Assembly: GCA_009741485.1 (NCBI GenBank)
Contig: CM019216.1
Span: 46,694,863 to 46,758,862 of the forward strand
Reading direction: 5' to 3'
Source of the DNA: Malurus cyaneus samueli
Lineage: Eukaryota > Chordata > Aves > Passeriformes > Maluridae
Length of the DNA stretch: 64,000 bases
Shown: in pieces, positions 63,531 through 64,000 of the stretch
How positions within the stretch are numbered: the first letter of the stretch is position 1
Layout of the letters: every line of letters starts with the position of its first letter
Notes under the pieces: model-generated
Seen by the model: only the letters and a program-made list of their open reading frames with translations
What the model was told of the DNA's origin: nothing
Database searches by the model: none
Position numbers and translations under genes: made by a program

Positions 63531-64000
63531 TAGGTTTGGAGTGTGCCAGCACTCCAACAATCAACTAAATGAGGTTTTGAAGAGCAAAGTTTCTATTTCT
63601 GTGCCTACAAAGTTACTACATACATACGCTAAATCAAAAAAATTGCATTAAAGTATTGAAGTTATTTCATTGTTCCTTTGGATTTCTCTTTGTTTGACAT
63701 TATGCGTGTGTGTGAATAATTCTTCAGTCAGAATGTCATATGTGTATCCCAGCTGGATGGGAAAAAAAATTAAGAAGTGTGTAGAGATAATGAGTTTTGG
63801 CAACAGCTTTTCCCAAAGCCCTATTTCACACAAATTCTGTATTCACTGCTTGTTTTCAAGAATCCATGTAGGAAGGAAGATCTGTTTACTATTTGATTTC
63901 ATTACTGACTTTACTTTAGGAATAAGAAAAAGAGGGTTTTAGCTAACTTGCAGTTCCTTTTTGTTGTATTAATTTAAACTATAGACTGAAGAATTTGCTT
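63531..64000. other. non-coding segment after CR1, nothing identified
   Basis: Ordinary AT-rich sequence to the window end. The two overlapping frames on opposite strands (63648-63942) have no recognised features. Confidence 0.5.

Noticed and set aside
1..64000. CRISPR array, operon or bacterial defence system
   Set aside because: No regularly spaced repeats or dense co-directional genes. CR1 elements place the sequence in a bird nuclear genome.

Overview
This window looks like nuclear DNA of a bird, most likely a neoavian such as a songbird. The evidence is a series of CR1 LINE fragments carrying typical avian 3' ends. At least five are recognisable: about 1195-1610 (+), 17475-17533 (+), 17771-18372 (-), 24701-24790 (-) with 60447-60543 (-), and 62425-63530 (+). 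Base composition is AT-rich and CpG-poor, homopolymer runs are frequent, and there is one 20-N assembly gap (22978-22997) plus a single N at 46491. Nothing suggests a bacterial, organellar or viral origin: there are no operons, Shine-Dalgarno sites or dense long reading frames. Nearly all short open frames here are what chance gives in AT-rich vertebrate DNA.

Layout: 1-1.2 kb is plain non-coding sequence, followed by an old CR1 fragment. From 2.7 to 3.7 kb the minus strand reads like a decayed coding sequence with frame changes and a long middle segment whose only stops are TGA. From 4 to 8.4 kb nothing firm is seen. At 8.4-8.65 kb a minus-strand frame ends at a good splice donor and may be one coding exon. 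At 12.2 kb there is an uninterrupted 96-nt pyrimidine tract. CR1 pieces cluster at 17.5-18.4 kb. A GC- and CpG-richer patch lies at 21.0-21.4 kb and holds a perfect CAG/CTG palindrome. Short recent tandem duplications lie at 26.8 and 43.6 kb. Long A or T runs lie at 14.0, 16.3, 33.0, 44.4, 54.2, 57.1 and 61.1 kb. A compact set of transcription-factor-like motifs lies at 47.5-47.6 kb. The longest CR1 fragment, with remains of reverse transcriptase, lies at 62.4-63.5 kb.

I cannot name any functional protein-coding gene, rRNA, tRNA or CRISPR array. The window reads as an avian intergenic region or a large intron. The two items most worth checking are the possible pseudogene at 2.7-3.7 kb and the exon-like block at 8.4-8.65 kb. 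I found no convincing undescribed system.
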